Part shown: piece by piece, positions 1 to 10,064 of the stretch
Position numbering within the stretch: the stretch's first letter is position 1
How the letters are laid out: every line of letters starts with the position of its first letter
Assembly: GCF_003688625.1 (NCBI RefSeq)
Contig: NZ_RCWY01000001.1
Location: 1-64,000 of the forward strand
Direction: 5' to 3'
Length of the DNA: 64,000 nt
Source of the DNA: Sphingomonas sp. PP-CE-3A-406
Lineage (GTDB): Bacteria > Pseudomonadota > Alphaproteobacteria > Sphingomonadales > Sphingomonadaceae
Made by a program: the position numbers and the translations under genes
The notes under the pieces: model-generated
What the model was told of the DNA's origin: nothing
Seen by the model: only the letters and a program-made list of their open reading frames with translations
The model's database searches: none

Positions 1-76
1 CGAACTCGGCCGTGAAACCCGACTGCGCCAATGGTACTATCGCTCAAGCGATGGAAGAGTAGGTCGTCGCCAGGCA
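1..76 (+). rRNA. rrf: 5S rRNA, 3' part (cut by window edge)
   Basis: The first bases match the conserved 3' two thirds of alphaproteobacterial 5S rRNA, including the GGTACTAT block, the helix around GGAAGAGTAGG and the CGTCGCCAGGCA end. The 5' part and the rest of the rrn operon lie left of the window. The initiator tRNA 83 bases downstream fits the common order 16S-Ile-Ala-23S-5S-fMet. The 3' end is placed by alignment from memory and could be off by one or two bases. Confidence 0.88.
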
Positions 77-159
77 TTGAAGCCCGTGCAACATGCAAAC
101 GCACACATATCAAAACCCATTCACAATTTCTTCTACCCAACGCACGCTGGCCGTGCCGT

Positions 160-1821
<1,662 letters not shown>

Positions 1822-2026
1822 TGGCGGCACTGTGCTCCCGAAGATCCCTGACGGCGTTTGCGCGTGCAAATGCCCTCACAAATACCATAAAGTCGAGATA
1901 AGTATCATTGGCGGCGTGCTGGTCCAGCGGTCCTGAGCGCAGGTTTGATGGAACATCGCTGCGCGGCATCGTGCGCACGTGAGCGGGCGGAGCGTCTGAG
2001 CCGTCATCATTGTCGGGGGTGTTCAT

Positions 2027-2669
2027 CTCTATCTCTTCGGCTTTTGGCGCCGTCCGGCGCCGGCTGAACCATCGTGCCTCTGCCCCGAACCCGAGCTTCC
2101 AAGAGCACGACCGATGGCGGAGGACGTGGCGAAATTTGCGTCACCAGCCACCCGCACGTCCACATGCTGATCTTGTAGAAAGGCTTTCTACAAGATTACG
2201 CCATCCCGAAGCTGCCGGATTGCGGTTGCATGACAGGCTAACGTCGCGTGGTCCGTGCGACTCGGCGTTTTGTTGAAGCCACCCCAGTCGGCGCTCGGCC
2301 AGCTGCGTCAATCTGCATGCGGCAGGACGCCTCATCCTCGGCGGCAAAGCCCAGCTTTACCGCGGGGTGCATCAGATCTCCCGCATGCATCAAAAGCCGC
2401 CTGAAAAGCCCGCGGGCGAGGCGGGGGTTCTTGCGCCGTATCTGGGGACGCAAATTGGAAATGACGAAAATTGGTGGAGAGCGGCCTGACCGCTTTCGGG
2501 CTTGCAGATGGCGTAAGCGGCCATTGGTTCATCTCGAACATAACAGCAGCTACGCGCCCTAATTGCAGCCGTTAGATCGAATTCGCGAACATCCCGAAAG
2601 CCGCCATTCGTTTGACCGTCGCGCGACGTCCGGTGATAGATGGTAGGCGGCCAGGCCGATATTAGGCGG
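2027..2669. other. Intergenic stretch, no gene seen
   Basis: No frame here shows family resemblance or good start signals. It contains an inverted repeat around 2175-2200 (CTTGTAGAAAGGCTTTCTACAAG) and one copy of the dispersed repeat. The composition suggests decayed island DNA. Confidence 0.5.
2467..2533 (+). repeat. Dispersed intergenic repeat, type B copy
   Basis: Starts AAAATTGGTGGA and ends GCGGCCATTGGTTCAT. The start recurs at 22,497 and the end recurs near 7,590-7,615, so it belongs to the degenerate repeat family of this island. Confidence 0.5.
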
Positions 2670-3033
2670 CTATGCGGCTAGCGAGGCCTGGCGCTCGATT
2701 CGCAGATAGTCAGGGTTAAAATCCGCCACTTTGGCGAACCGATCCCAATTCAACACGGTTAGCATGCCGGCACTCAAAGTTATTAGCCCATCCTGCCTTA
2801 ACGACTGGAGGGTACGATTGACGTGAACGGCGGTCAGCCCCGTCATATCGGCGAGCTGCGCTTGCGTGGCAGGCATCGTAATCGGCAAACCCGTCTCGCC
2901 GTCCCGACCCTCCACCCGGCAGGTGAACTCACACAGCGAATGGGCCACGCGCGACTTGGCACTTCGGCGGCCAACATTCACCACCCATTCTGCGAGCCCC
3001 CGGGCTACAGAATCTGGCGGCGATGCCAGACCG
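2670..3033 (-). pseudogene. Crp/Fnr regulator, C-terminal fragment
   Basis: The readable frame gives the end of a Crp/Fnr dimerisation helix (LAEWVVNVGRRSAKSR) and a complete HTH_Crp domain with QAQLADMTGLTAVHVNRTL. The cyclic-nucleotide-binding half is missing; upstream sequence belongs to an unrelated fragment. A GTG at 2984 could make a 104-residue DNA-binding stump, but no ribosome site is convincing. It resembles the intact regulator at 6625-7335, which shares the GLTAVHVNR recognition helix. Confidence 0.7.
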
Positions 3034-3237
3034 GTTTTGGATTCGAGGCATAGAAGTCCTGGACCGCACTCCAGGCCTCATCGGCGTCCCGGACTAAGTG
3101 GACGAGGCCAAGGTCGCGTTTGGCGACCAGGCCACGTCGGACGAGGGCACCGAGATCGAGCACCTCGCGCCAGAAGGGTTCATCGAACAGCAGAACGGGA
3201 ATCACAACATCTTGCCGGTTTGCATGAGCGTCAAAGG
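3005..3237 (-). pseudogene. LOG-family (cytokinin riboside phosphohydrolase-like) C-terminal fragment
   Basis: The frame contains IPVLLFDEPFW, then DLGALVRRGLVAKRDLGL and DADEAWSAVQDFY, the pattern of the C-terminus of LOG / 'lysine decarboxylase' proteins (PF03641). The preceding family motif LTLMQTGKM is present too, but in another frame, as the last residues of the TPR protein. So a LOG gene end has been joined to the TPR gene and then frameshifted. The catalytic PGGxGTxxE motif is absent, so this cannot be functional. Confidence 0.55.
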
Positions 3238-5235
3238 TCGAGGAGTTTGTCGAGCATACAGTGCCTCGATAATCCATCGCAGCGGCGTGCTGTCTTCGCT
3301 GCGGCTGGTTCTCGCATCGAGCAGCGACAATACGTGTGCTGGCAGGTTGGCGCCGCGCATCCATAACGCCGCGGACAGGATATCGGTGAACGATGTCTCG
3401 GCAACACTTGCCGCGAGCATCCGATCGGCGATCGCTTGCCGCTCTTCATGCGTCTGCGCGCGTTTCGCGAGCGCCGTTAGCGGCACCAGGCTTGCGGAAA
3501 ACGCGCTAGCGGCGCTTTCCAGCTCGTCCGATATGTCAATCGACGGATCGAGCGCGGCGCGCGCTTCGGCATCGAGGACCCGTTGCCACATTTCCTGGCG
3601 CGATCCGACTGGCATCGCAACGCCCGACAGCAGCGAATGGACGTCGGCGGGCGATGCCTCCAGCATGTGGCACAAGAGAAGAAGTGATTCCGGATTGCCC
3701 GTATGCTGGCGAAGCAGGGCAATAGCTGCATCGGTCTGGTCCAGCGTTGCCAGAAGGATCGCATGAAGGTGCGCGATCTGGCCTTTCTCGGGCGAATAGT
3801 GCTCGGCCTGTTCCAAGACGGTCAGTGCCTCGCGATTGCGGCCGAGGCCACGCAGCGCATTGGCGAGATTGTAGGGTATAGAAAGATCAGGATGGCTGGG
3901 ATCGACTGCTCGGACCCGCGCCCACACCTTCTCCAGCGTCTCGACCGCCGCCTCGATCTCGTCATGCGTCGGCACGGCTTCGCCTTTGGCGCCGACATGG
4001 GACCCGTCGACTGCTGCCATCCGAGCCAGGGTGGCGTCGGCATGCAATCGCGCCAGGAGTTCGCTGTCGGGATGAAGATCCACGCCACGCTGAGAGAGCG
4101 TGATCCAGTTGTCGTCATTGCGGTTGCGCAGAACCTGTGCCGTCCCAACGATCGCCTCTTCGCTATCGCGCAGGTGCGCCGGCACGGATTGCATCGGGTC
4201 GGCGATCGGCGCGACCTTTTCCTGGGCCTGGATCAAGGGCAGTAAGGCCGTCGGCGAGTCCGGCTCAAGTTCGAGGAGGCGCCTTGCCGCGCGGAGTCCC
4301 ACTGCCGGGTCGCCTGCACAGGTCGCAGCAGAGGCGAGATTGGCGAGCCCGCTCGGATCGTCTGGCTGGATCTCGGAGGCCTGACGGAACAATTTTTCGG
4401 CCTCCTCGAAATTGCCCAGCCGCCAATAGGCCGATCCTAGGTTCCCGAGGATACGGAAGCGTTGGTTGGGACCCGCTTCTTCCCATTCGTCGTCGCGAAG
4501 CGTCTCAAGGTCGGCCAGCGCGCCCCGCACGTCCTCGCGCTCGAGCTTTGCCTTGATCCGATCGATAGCGCGCGACAGCCGCGGATCATCGCTCTCGATC
4601 AGGGGCACGACGATCGGCGCGGCAAGCGACTGGCTCGCGAGCAACGCGCTCACCATGTCCTTGAGCTCTTCGTGCTGCGCGGTCGACGTCGCTATCGCCT
4701 CGGCGTGTTGGTCGGCACTCTGCTGCGCGAGATCAGCAACACCCTCGATCCCCAGATAGCTGTCGAGGATGTCGCGATGCTCGCCGATCATGGCGCGCAG
4801 CTGTGTCCAGCCGATGACTTGGATATCGAGCGGATGATCGCTCGCCTCGCGTGCAGCGGTCAGCGCCCGCGCGTGGTTCTGCAGATCGATGTCGTTCGCG
4901 GCTGTCGTCGCGAGCACGAATTCGGAAAGCCGCGGCTCGATCTTGTCGGCCTCGGCGACCTCGGCCTCGAGCGTCTTGCGGCGAACATTTCGATTGTTGC
5001 CGAGTTCCTCCTTCAGCTTGCACTGGATCCCGAAATAGCCGCGCGTGCCGGTCGGCCGACGTCCGATGATGTCGAGGCCTTCCTGGTCCTGTCCGGACCT
5101 GCCCACCATTTCGCCGAGCGGGCAGTCGAAGACGCGAGAGAAGAGCCGGCGCATCACCCGTTCGAACGCTGGCCAATCGCTTGGCGGCGGCAGTTGAAAA
5201 CCGGATGCGTCAACCACGGAGAATAATCGTTCCAA
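3202..5235 (-). CDS. PD-(D/E)XK nuclease-like / TPR protein, 3' end replaced
   Basis: 677 residues. Residues about 20-150 look like a Mrr-type restriction-endonuclease fold: an amphipathic helix (FERVMRRLF), then D55 in EGLDIIG and Q71-C-K73 in GIQCKLK, the D...QxK active-site pattern. Residues about 225-600 are helical repeats including clear TPRs (LGSAYWRLGNFEEAEKLFRQA). A DNA-cleaving sensor or effector with a protein-binding scaffold is likely, and its island context makes phage defence a reasonable guess. The last ten residues come from a LOG-family gene, so the native C-terminus is lost. The start is a TTG at 5235; a GTG seven codons in is possible. Activity is unknown. Confidence 0.7.
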   Translation of the reverse strand: MERLFSVVDASGFQLPPPSDWPAFERVMRRLFSRVFDCPLGEMVGRSGQDQEGLDIIGRRPTGTRGYFGIQCKLKEELGNNRNVRRKTLEAEVAEADKIEPRLSEFVLATTAANDIDLQNHARALTAAREASDHPLDIQVIGWTQLRAMIGEHRDILDSYLGIEGVADLAQQSADQHAEAIATSTAQHEELKDMVSALLASQSLAAPIVVPLIESDDPRLSRAIDRIKAKLEREDVRGALADLETLRDDEWEEAGPNQRFRILGNLGSAYWRLGNFEEAEKLFRQASEIQPDDPSGLANLASAATCAGDPAVGLRAARRLLELEPDSPTALLPLIQAQEKVAPIADPMQSVPAHLRDSEEAIVGTAQVLRNRNDDNWITLSQRGVDLHPDSELLARLHADATLARMAAVDGSHVGAKGEAVPTHDEIEAAVETLEKVWARVRAVDPSHPDLSIPYNLANALRGLGRNREALTVLEQAEHYSPEKGQIAHLHAILLATLDQTDAAIALLRQHTGNPESLLLLCHMLEASPADVHSLLSGVAMPVGSRQEMWQRVLDAEARAALDPSIDISDELESAASAFSASLVPLTALAKRAQTHEERQAIADRMLAASVAETSFTDILSAALWMRGANLPAHVLSLLDARTSRSEDSTPLRWIIEALYARQTPRPLTLMQTGKML

Positions 5236-5685
5236 ACTAGGGGGTCGATGACGCCCCTAGATGGCACTTTCGGGCGATCGTTGCCACGGAGTTCCTACCA
5301 CCCGAGCGCGTTCCCGAGTTCAGCAGGTCCATTGAAGGCGCCCGCCAAAACCCAATGCTCCCGTGCGGTTCCGCGTGACAATGTCGGCCTTTGCCAAGCA
5401 CCGATCTGAAAGCTGACGGGCTGCTTGCGGCCCAGGTCCGGTCGCCAGCAAGGGAGTGAATGAACGACCGGTTTTGGGAGGCGCTCAATGTGCCGCGGAC
5501 GGCCGGGAATGGGTCGTGGCTGAAGAAGAGCAGGAAGGCAGTTTAGCCCATAATTGACCCGTGTCCCACGAGCGCTGCGCCGTACAAGGACGCGTAAAGC
5601 AAGCTCGCGAAATGCGAAGCGCCCGGCGCGAAGCCGGCCTGAGGCATCTTGATCGCTGCAGGGGATAGCCCGCGTCGCCAATCCG
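5236..5685. other. Intergenic stretch, no gene seen
   Basis: Open frames exist but none looks like a protein or has a start signal. Around 5455-5535 on the minus strand there is a weak match to the dispersed repeat (CCCATTCCCGGCCGTCCGC). It lies between two leftward genes and may contain the promoter of the TPR gene. Confidence 0.4.
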
Positions 5686-5871
5686 TTAAAAGCGGCGCTG
5701 CATCTGATCCGGAATGATGATCAGTGAGACACCCAACACCGCCCCCAGCGCCAACAGCAGATAGCTGATCTCGGGGGTCTCGACCCAATACGCGCCTGCC
5801 GGGCCGGCCAGGGCAGCCATCCCGAGTTCCGCGAAGAAGAATGCCAGACCGGCAACGACCCAATTCCGCAT
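5686..5871 (-). CDS. Small two-helix membrane protein
   Basis: 61 residues. Two hydrophobic segments (about 5-25 and 36-54) are separated by a short polar loop with YWVETPE, and the end is basic (MQRRF). A strong ribosome site GGAGG lies 8 bases before the ATG, which supports a real gene. No family recognised. It is one of several tiny inner-membrane proteins in this island. Confidence 0.65.
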   Translation of the reverse strand: MRNWVVAGLAFFFAELGMAALAGPAGAYWVETPEISYLLLALGAVLGVSLIIIPDQMQRRF

Positions 5872-6068
5872 GATAAATACCTCCGACCGGAATTATCTCA
5901 TGATCTCAAAGGCCAATCCATAGGAATTTGACGGCGGCAATCCGCCCAATCTCGCCGTTTGCACCCTTGCGATGAGGCTACAGTGGGTGCTTCACCTTGC
6001 TGAACAAATGTCCGAAGTCGGGAAGTGGAAGGGGCGCGCTAAATGACCGCTTGTGGGTCTAACCCGCC

Positions 6069-6092
6069 TTTATCGCGCCGCTGCGCGATAAA
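6069..6092. repeat. 10-bp inverted repeat (hairpin)
   Basis: Perfect arms TTTATCGCGC and GCGCGATAAA around a 4-base loop. There is no T run, so it is not a standard terminator. It could be an operator or a transcribed hairpin. Confidence 0.45.
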
Positions 6093-6429
6093 AGCGTCGC
6101 CCCCTGTGTCATCCCCATGGCAGCACCAAGGGTATCACCGGTGCTGCTAACCATCGTCCCCGGCGGGTAGCGCTTTTAGTCCGGCAGCAATCGGGGCGGC
6201 GGGCATCGCGCCGGGCGGGGTCGGGGAGGGCCCAATTTCGCGACCCCATCTAACACGCTATTACCCCCGCCTCGCCCGCGGTCTTTTCGTGGCGCAAAAG
6301 GTGCACCTCCCCATTGGCAGAAACCGGCCTAGATCCTAGCCCGACGCGCACCGATCGAGCAAATAGCGACGGTGCAGTTTGGTGCAACAATCGCTGGCGT
6401 TGCGCGACTTAGGGCTGGCGACTGCTAAC

Positions 6430-6490
6430 ACCCAAATACGGACGTTCCGGGTGGCGCCGCGCTTGCCCGACAGCGGTCATTCGTGCAGCT
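6430..6490 (+). repeat. Dispersed intergenic repeat, partial copy
   Basis: Contains GGACGTTCCGGGTGGCG and ACAGCGGTCATTCGT, the right half of the island repeat seen best at 10,884-10,992 and 15,150-15,257. Confidence 0.55.
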
Positions 6491-6624
6491 GTTCTCGTAT
6501 TCTGCCCGCTCGTCCGACCAGCAGTCAGCGGTGCCCAGGTTCGCCCTTATGCGCGCATCAAACTCGCCAGAGGCGACTTCATGGGGATGAAGTGGCAGCA
6601 TGTGACTCGTTGAAGTCAAGATTT

Positions 6625-7335
6625 TCAATACAGGTCCTGTGGATAGTAATCACCGGCGGCCATGAATTTTTCCCTGTTCGCTATATAGATAGAGCTTCCA
6701 TTATGAGATATAAGTCCGTCGTCTACTAACGACTTAAGCATACGATTTACGTGTACTGCAGTCAGGCCGGTCGCGTTGCCAATTTGTGCTTGTGTGAGCG
6801 GCATATCAAACGAGTCGCTGTTCATTAGCCCGCGGGCACCCATGCGTTCCGCGTGATGGCATAAAAAGTGCGCTATTCTGGTTCGTGCATCCCTGCGAGC
6901 CAGATTGAGAAGCTGCCCTCGAACGAGGCACGCATCCACTAGCGTCATTCGAAATAATGCGTATGCAATCGCTGGCCGTTTTCTGAATAACGTTAAAAAT
7001 TCTAATTTTGGGATAAATGTTATTTCAGAGTTCTTTAAGGCCACCACATCTGAGTCAAATTTTGCCAAAAACAGCGAAGGAAGGTTTAGTAAGTCGCCTC
7101 GCACATTCAGCGCAGAAATCTGTCGGTTGCCATTGCCCGCATTTTTTTGCTGCAGGGCATATCCGCTCGTTAGCAGCAGCAGAGAGTCTCCCACGTCACC
7201 CTGTTGGGCTAGGTGAACAACCTTTTTTACTCGATGCACCATTGTCGGAAGCATAAGGATCGATTCACGGTCCTCGCTGTTCAGCGCACCGTAAAGCGAT
7301 AGCTCATCAATAAATATTTCGAGATTATGTGACAC
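6625..7335 (-). CDS. Crp/Fnr-family transcription regulator
   Basis: 236 residues with the full family layout: a cyclic-nucleotide-binding-like beta roll (about 1-125, QQGDVGDSLLLLTSGYAL), a long dimerisation helix, and a C-terminal HTH_Crp domain with PLTQAQIGNATGLTAVHVNRML. No FNR-type cysteine cluster is visible, so an iron-sulphur sensor is unlikely. Base composition is more AT-rich than its neighbours, a sign of different origin. The ATG at 7335 is followed directly by the expected fold. The target is unknown; the divergent flavoprotein gene at 7630 is one candidate. Confidence 0.88.
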   Translation of the reverse strand: MSHNLEIFIDELSLYGALNSEDRESILMLPTMVHRVKKVVHLAQQGDVGDSLLLLTSGYALQQKNAGNGNRQISALNVRGDLLNLPSLFLAKFDSDVVALKNSEITFIPKLEFLTLFRKRPAIAYALFRMTLVDACLVRGQLLNLARRDARTRIAHFLCHHAERMGARGLMNSDSFDMPLTQAQIGNATGLTAVHVNRMLKSLVDDGLISHNGSSIYIANREKFMAAGDYYPQDLY

Positions 7336-7504
7336 AACGCGTCCTTAACGAAGCTATGCCACAGATAGGGCGATGCCGCTTTGCGTATATGACATCTTTG
7401 ACCTTATCAAGAAAACTAATCTATGTTGGCTTAGGAAAGGGAGCCTCTATTATGCTCCATGCTGTAAATCATAGCCCAGGAAGGCAGCTTTCTGAGAATT
7501 CGTC

Positions 7505-7615
7505 CCAAAAGCCGCCTGTCCGCTTTCCTCCCCATTCCGGCCGTTCCGCTTTCGCCCCTTTACTGCCGTTCACAGGAGTTCCAGCAAAGGCCATAAGCGG
7601 TCATTGGTTCATGTA
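7505..7615 (+). repeat. Dispersed intergenic repeat
   Basis: Contains GCCTGTCCGCTTTCC, CCATTCCGGCCGTTCCGCTT and a tail GCGGTCATTGGTTCAT shared with the copy at 2467-2533. It lies in the divergent spacer between the Crp-like gene and the flavoprotein gene, right before the latter's ribosome site, so it may carry regulatory or transcript-end signals. Confidence 0.65.
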
Positions 7616-7629
7616 AGGATGCTGCGTTG

Positions 7630-8688
7630 ATGTCGTTCGTTGATCGCTTCGATCTTACACTGCCGTTGATCCAAGCGCCTATGGCAGGCGTTTCCACGCC
7701 TCTACTGGCGGCGTCCGTTTCAGAAGCCGGTGCGCTCGGCTCGATAGGAGTAGGCGCAACCGATGCAGTCGGCGCGCGTGCAATGATCGAGGAAGTGCGG
7801 GGCCGCACGGACCGGCCTTTCAATGTAAATCTCTTTGTTCATGCTCGTCCGAAGGTAGATTCCGTCCGTGAGACTGCGTGGCTTCAATTGCTCGCGCCAT
7901 TTTTTATCGAGTTCGAAGCGACTCCCCCGCCAACGCTCCGGACCATATACAAGAGCTTCGCCGACGATCCCGAAATGGTGGCCACGCTGATTGACTTGGC
8001 GCCACCGGTCGTCAGTTTTCACTTCGGCTTACCATCCCCCGAGGTTCTCTCGGTGCTACGCTCATGTGGCATTTACATGTTGGCAAGCGCTACGAACCTT
8101 GAAGAAGGTCGCTCGATCAAAGCGGCCGGCGTCGATGCGATCGTTGCTCAGGGTATAGAGGCGGGCGGGCACCGCGGCATCTTCGATCCGAACGCGCCCG
8201 ATGACGAGTTGAGCATGGCAGTGCTCACCCGGTTGCTGGTTAGAGACGTAGGCATTCCGATCGTTGCAGCCGGCGGGATCATGGATGGTGCCGGCATTGC
8301 GGCAGCGCTCGATCTCGGCGCGGTCGCGGCACAGCTTGGCACTGCGTTTGTGGCTTGCCCTGAGTCCGCTGCCGACGCTGCATATCGCGCAGCCTTAACG
8401 GGGCCGGGCGCGTATCACACGACGCTGACTCCGCTTATTTCCGGCCGGCCTGCGCGCGCGCTAGCCAACCGATTTACAGCGCTCGCTGGGCTACTCGTTG
8501 GCCAGGCCCGGCCAGACTATCCTATCGCTTACGATGCTGGAAAAGCTCTGCATGCGGCAGCAAAAACGAAGGGCGAGCATGGTTTCGGCGCGCAGTGGGC
8601 TGGACAAGGCGCGCCTCTGAGCCGAGCCATGCCGGCGGCTCAACTCATTCAGGCCCTTCGAGACGAACTGGACGGCTGCAAAGCGTAA
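7630..8688 (+). CDS. Nitronate monooxygenase / 2-nitropropane dioxygenase-like flavoprotein
   Basis: 352 residues forming an FMN-binding TIM barrel. Visible motifs are LIQAPMAGVSTP at the N-terminus, VDAIVAQGIEAGGHRG (the catalytic and flavin-contact loop with GxEAGGH) and PIVAAGGIMDGAGIAAAL plus LGTAFVACPES (phosphate binding). Such enzymes oxidise alkyl nitronates or act as NAD(P)H:quinone reductases. The ATG at 7630 is chosen over an adjacent in-frame TTG; AAGGA lies about 10 bases upstream. Monocistronic, divergent from the Crp-like regulator. Length is typical. The exact substrate cannot be told. Confidence 0.88.
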   Translation: MSFVDRFDLTLPLIQAPMAGVSTPLLAASVSEAGALGSIGVGATDAVGARAMIEEVRGRTDRPFNVNLFVHARPKVDSVRETAWLQLLAPFFIEFEATPPPTLRTIYKSFADDPEMVATLIDLAPPVVSFHFGLPSPEVLSVLRSCGIYMLASATNLEEGRSIKAAGVDAIVAQGIEAGGHRGIFDPNAPDDELSMAVLTRLLVRDVGIPIVAAGGIMDGAGIAAALDLGAVAAQLGTAFVACPESAADAAYRAALTGPGAYHTTLTPLISGRPARALANRFTALAGLLVGQARPDYPIAYDAGKALHAAAKTKGEHGFGAQWAGQGAPLSRAMPAAQLIQALRDELDGCKA

Positions 8689-8710
8689 ACGTTTCCGCCT
8701 TAGAAGGTTC

Positions 8711-9088
8711 GTAAGCGCGGTCTGAGGGCCGCCTTGTAGGCGGAGCGTTCAACGGGTTGATGGCAGCTCTTTGAACGGGGCCGTGATGTCGGACGAGACT
8801 ATCGAACCAGCTGCAGATGTAGCGAGTAGTCATACGACCGGTCGTATGAGTGGTCGTATCGAGATTGTCGGGCGGGTGTCGGGCCGGCGCCGCTGGACGG
8901 TCGAGGAGAAGCTGGCGATCCTGCGCGATGCGTTTGGGCCGGATGGGTCGGTCCGGGCGGCGGTCGAGCGTCACGAGGTCGGCAGCGGCGCGATCTACAC
9001 CTGGCGGCGCCAGGCGATGTCGGGTGCACTGAGCGGAGTGCCGGCCCGGCCTCAGACCGCATTTGCCGCCTTCGCAGATAGCGCGTGA
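8711..9088 (+). mobile_element. IS66-family element, left-end remnant
   Basis: Begins GTAAGCG followed by a GAGGGCCGCC stretch, the usual terminal inverted repeat of IS66 elements, and then carries the tnpA gene. The sequence breaks off near the end of tnpA; tnpB, the main transposase and the right end are missing. Not mobile by itself. Confidence 0.65.
8786..9088 (+). pseudogene. IS66 TnpA (OrfA), 3'-truncated
   Basis: About 100 residues with the conserved helix-turn-helix of IS66 TnpA: RRRWTVEEKLAILRDAF and the following GAIYTWRRQ. The usual C-terminus with FARVEV-type sequence is replaced by unrelated residues before a TGA, so the junction lies around 9040-9065. Translation would start at the ATG at 8786. 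Codons 16-21 coincide with an 18-bp perfect palindrome (8831-8848). Confidence 0.7.
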
Positions 9089-9089
9089 T

Positions 9090-9332
9090 TCACCCGCGTC
9101 CCTTAATGAACATCACGATCAGAACGAGACAGAACATCGCCATCGCGACCAAGCGAGCGATCCACGGAACGATCAACCAACCACCGATCGCGCCGACTGC
9201 CTTACCAGCGACGCCGCTGTCGATCATGCGACGTGATCGTGGCGAACCGGCTACCGGATAGCCGCATCGAGGACAGGCGGGTGCGATATCCGATACGCTT
9301 TGCCGGCATTCTGGGCATGGTATCAGCGCCAT
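9090..9332 (-). CDS. Zinc-ribbon membrane protein
   Basis: 80 residues. An N-terminal zinc ribbon (C-P-E-C near residue 6 and C-P-R-C near residue 20) is followed by a glycine-rich linker and a hydrophobic membrane segment at about 46-75 ending in a lysine. AGGAG lies 8 bases before the ATG, inside the 3' end of the OmpA-like gene 6 bases upstream. So it is the last gene of a three-gene operon. Function unknown; the ribbon probably faces the cytoplasm. Confidence 0.75.
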   Translation of the reverse strand: MALIPCPECRQSVSDIAPACPRCGYPVAGSPRSRRMIDSGVAGKAVGAIGGWLIVPWIARLVAMAMFCLVLIVMFIKGRG

Positions 9333-9338
9333 GTCGAT

Positions 9339-10064
9339 CTACTCCTGCGTCGCGGCCTTTGGGGCGGCAGGCTGGATGACGATTTCCACACGGCGGTTAC
9401 GCTGACGGCCGTCCGGATTGTCACTGCCGTCGGCATTTGCATTGTCCGCCACAGGTCGTCGCTTGCCCAGCCCAGCCACAGTCGAACCTCGACCGCTATT
9501 TTTTTTGAGCCATGTCGCCACCGCCTGCGCCCGGCGCAACGAGAGTGGGTCATTATACGCATCACTGCCCTTGCCATCGGTATGCCCGTTCACTTTCACA
9601 GGCGCGGTCGGATAGCTGCCCAGCAGCTCGGCCGCTTTGCGCAACGACTGTTCGGCATCAGCGCGCAGGATGGCCTTGTCGAAATCGAAGAGGATATCGG
9701 CCGGTAGGTCGATCACGATCGACTGATCAGCGGCTTGGCGCGCATTCAGTTCGGAAAGCAGATTTTCCGTAAGAGCAATGCGATCAGGTGCAACTTCAGT
9801 GGTTCGAAACACGGAGGAACGCTCATTCGCCGCCGCAAAGCTGCTTTCCGGCCCTGCGGTGCCGCCAGCGCTATCTGTGCCAGCGAGCGTCATGTGGCTT
9901 TCAGGTGCGTCCACGACAACACGAAAGCTGCTCGCCTCATCCTTCAGGCTGCGCGGTGCCGGCCGGGTATTGCACCCGGCCAGCGTCAGGCCGAAGCACG
10001 CGACGGATAAGGAGACCGCTATCCACCTGGTGGTCACGTGCTTTCCTATGCCGGATCGCGTCAC
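9339..10064 (-). CDS. OmpA-family lipoprotein
   Basis: 241 residues. A signal peptide ends in the lipobox LAGC near residue 31, followed by a spacer and a C-terminal OmpA/MotB domain (about 130-235) with ILFDFDKAILR, VNGHTDGKGSDAYN, LSLRRAQAV and the final RNRRVEIVI. It should be lipid-anchored and bind peptidoglycan. The GTG start overlaps the stop of the upstream gene (GTGA), indicating coupling. It forms an operon with an upstream lipoprotein and a downstream zinc-ribbon membrane protein. Confidence 0.88.
   Translation of the reverse strand: MTRSGIGKHVTTRWIAVSLSVACFGLTLAGCNTRPAPRSLKDEASSFRVVVDAPESHMTLAGTDSAGGTAGPESSFAAANERSSVFRTTEVAPDRIALTENLLSELNARQAADQSIVIDLPADILFDFDKAILRADAEQSLRKAAELLGSYPTAPVKVNGHTDGKGSDAYNDPLSLRRAQAVATWLKKNSGRGSTVAGLGKRRPVADNANADGSDNPDGRQRNRRVEIVIQPAAPKAATQE

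Larger units (their letters stand above)
5872..6624. other. Intergenic stretch, no gene seen
   Basis: 753 bases without a believable coding frame. It contains a hairpin at 6069-6092 and a partial dispersed repeat at 6430-6490. The middle is C-rich (6170-6310). Both flanking genes run leftward, so only a promoter for the small membrane protein is expected. Confidence 0.45.

Noticed and set aside
5295..5681. 128-residue minus-strand frame between the TPR gene and the small membrane protein
   Set aside because: Low-complexity Arg/Pro-rich translation with no start signal; it overlaps a weak copy of the intergenic repeat.
7390..7425. Possible -35/-10 pair (TTGACC, TAATCT) near the Crp-like gene
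   Set aside because: The spacing of about 13 bases is too short for a standard sigma-70 promoter.
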